This document shows, piece after piece, positions 6,628 to 7,178 of a stretch of DNA of 7,178 bases. The stretch is from Flavobacteriaceae bacterium. GTDB taxonomy: Bacteria > Bacteroidota > Bacteroidia > Flavobacteriales > Flavobacteriaceae. The notes beneath the pieces are model-generated. The model did not search any database. It had not been told where the DNA came from and saw only the letters and a list, made by a program, of their open reading frames with translations. How positions within the stretch are numbered: the stretch's first letter is position 1; the number at the start of each line of letters is the position of its first letter. Made by a program: the position numbers and the translations under genes. The DNA lies in contig JAUVCP010000106.1 in NCBI GenBank assembly GCA_030590765.1, forward strand, positions 1-7,178, given 5' to 3'.

Positions 6628-6945
6628 TTATATATTCTTAAATAATTTTCCTCCTGAAATTAGTTTTATCTTTGTTTTTATAAATAGTGTAAAAAAAATT
6701 CGTTGCCCAAGAATAAATCCCCAAATATATAGAAACATATTAAAAACGGGCAAAATAATAATGATGAATACTAACAATTTTATCCAAAAAGGATCTTCTT
6801 TTCCGATACCCAAAAGCCCATCAATAAATCTATGTGTATAAAGCGTTGAAAATCCAGATAAAGCAAATACGGTAAGGATAACAAAAACGACCCATCCGTT
6901 AGTTACTCCCCATCTGGTTTTTAATATTTCTATTAATCTCTTCAT
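6628..6945 (-). CDS. Small membrane protein, DUF6787-like
   Basis: The product has 105 residues with an N-terminal basic amphipathic start and RWGVTN (11-16), one membrane segment at about 17-34, a short external loop with Arg39 and GIGKEDPFW (46-54), and a second hydrophobic stretch at about 55-80 that may cross once or fold as a hairpin. The end is cytosolic and basic (KTKIKLISGGKLFKNI), and GQRIFF (80-85) follows the last helix. The RWxV start, two hydrophobic blocks and GQxxFF close match the Bacteroidota DUF6787 family as I remember it; the function of that family is unknown. An in-frame TAA lies directly upstream of the ATG at 6945, which fixes the start within a few codons. It is the first gene of the minus-strand cluster that continues with the DoxX-like protein and the superoxide dismutase. 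I saw no good promoter match in the 100 bases upstream. Confidence 0.65.
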   Translation of the reverse strand: MKRLIEILKTRWGVTNGWVVFVILTVFALSGFSTLYTHRFIDGLLGIGKEDPFWIKLLVFIIIILPVFNMFLYIWGFILGQRIFFTLFIKTKIKLISGGKLFKNI

Positions 6946-7036
6946 TTATTATTAATTCGTCCATTTGTTCCATTAAAATGATTTTATCATCTGCGATTAT
7001 TTCCTATAAGGTTTTTTTTACTTTTTATATTAAAAA

Positions 7037-7064
7037 AACGGAACTATAAATTCACAATTCTGTT
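7037..7064 (-). terminator. Weak hairpin terminator after the partial reductase gene
   Basis: On the minus strand AACAGAATTGT (7064-7054) pairs with ATAGTTCCGTT (7047-7037) through ten pairs, two of them G-U, with one A-C mismatch, around a six-base loop. A run of seven Ts covers 7038-7032. The stem overlaps the stop codon of the upstream gene. The T run supports a terminator, but the stem is AT-rich and imperfect. Confidence 0.45.
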
Positions 7065-7178
7065 ATGGTGTTGAGCTAGAAACTTGTAATACTTTTCCGT
7101 TATAGAATTTATTTCCTGTTAAAGCAAAATTAGCAATATAATTTGCCATTTCAGTTGCTGTCATTTGAGCTTTATAAT
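7063..7178 (-). CDS. Short-chain dehydrogenase/reductase, C-terminal fragment (gene enters from the right edge)
   Basis: I translated 37 codons and a TAA stop (7065-7063) on the minus strand; the start lies beyond the window. The visible end reads KAQMTATEMANYIANFAL, then TGNKFYNGKVLQVSSSTP. A helix with MTATEMANYIANF followed by a glycine and the short strand GKVLQVSS is how classical SDR oxidoreductases end (compare TG.xxxVxGG in 3-oxoacyl-ACP reductase relatives). The Rossmann GxxxGxG and the YxxxK active site lie outside, so substrate and cofactor cannot be told. A hairpin follows at once, so the gene is probably a separate unit from the DUF6787-type gene. What remains is short, so the family call is moderate. 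Confidence 0.6.
   Translation of the reverse strand, partial: YKAQMTATEMANYIANFALTGNKFYNGKVLQVSSSTP

Noticed and set aside
6870..6975. Short minus-strand ORF overlapping the start of the DUF6787-like gene (begins MEQMDELIINEE, about two dozen codons)
   Set aside because: It is very short, lies in a different frame over a well-supported start, and resembles no family I know; treated as a chance reading.
6978..6990. Small palindrome ATGAT-TTT-ATCAT upstream of the DUF6787-like gene
   Set aside because: Arms of five bases in AT-rich DNA are expected by chance and no second copy was seen, so it is not called an operator.

Overview
The window reads as chromosomal DNA of a member of the Bacteroidota, probably Flavobacteriia-like. 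It is strongly AT-rich, starts lack Shine-Dalgarno sequences but have A/T-rich leaders, one clear TAnnTTTG promoter element is present, and several products belong to families typical of this phylum (haem-binding CxxCH membrane proteins, DUF6787-type small membrane protein, the Bacteroidota form of SprT-like metallopeptidase). No mobile element, CRISPR array, rRNA or tRNA was seen.

Layout. At 1-298 (minus) lies the N-terminal part of an exported alpha/beta hydrolase. A divergent intergenic region (299-431) holds a promoter for two plus-strand genes, 432-845 and 878-1339, which encode membrane-anchored single-haem c-type proteins. They converge on a minus-strand operon and are separated from it by a hairpin at 1359-1399. 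The operon reads leftwards from about 5440: SprT-like zinc peptidase (4814-5440), mannose-1-phosphate guanylyltransferase (3716-4786), DUF389 membrane protein (2179-3672) and MazG nucleotide pyrophosphohydrolase (1400-2179). Gaps are 27 and 43 bases, and the last two genes overlap by one base. A strong hairpin at 5482-5514 separates this operon from a second minus-strand cluster: a nickel-type superoxide dismutase (5539-6099), a DoxX-like membrane protein (6194-6586) and a DUF6787-type membrane protein (6628-6945). The window ends in the last 37 codons of what looks like a short-chain dehydrogenase/reductase (7063-7178), followed by its own weak terminator.

Function. The sprT-manC-DUF389-mazG group is housekeeping in nature: a peptidase, GDP-mannose supply for surface glycans, a membrane protein of unknown role, and nucleotide-pool cleaning. 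The most interesting part is the second cluster. The superoxide dismutase carries the nickel-hook motif HCEIPCGIY, but the hook lies at residue 52, behind an export signal and a spacer of about 27 residues, and the protein ends in a His-rich tail. It sits beside a DoxX-family membrane protein, a pairing that recalls the SodA-DoxX-SseA membrane complex described in mycobacteria. Nickel coordination in this family needs a free N-terminal His, so this protein would need a second cleavage after export, and no maturation protease is seen in the window.
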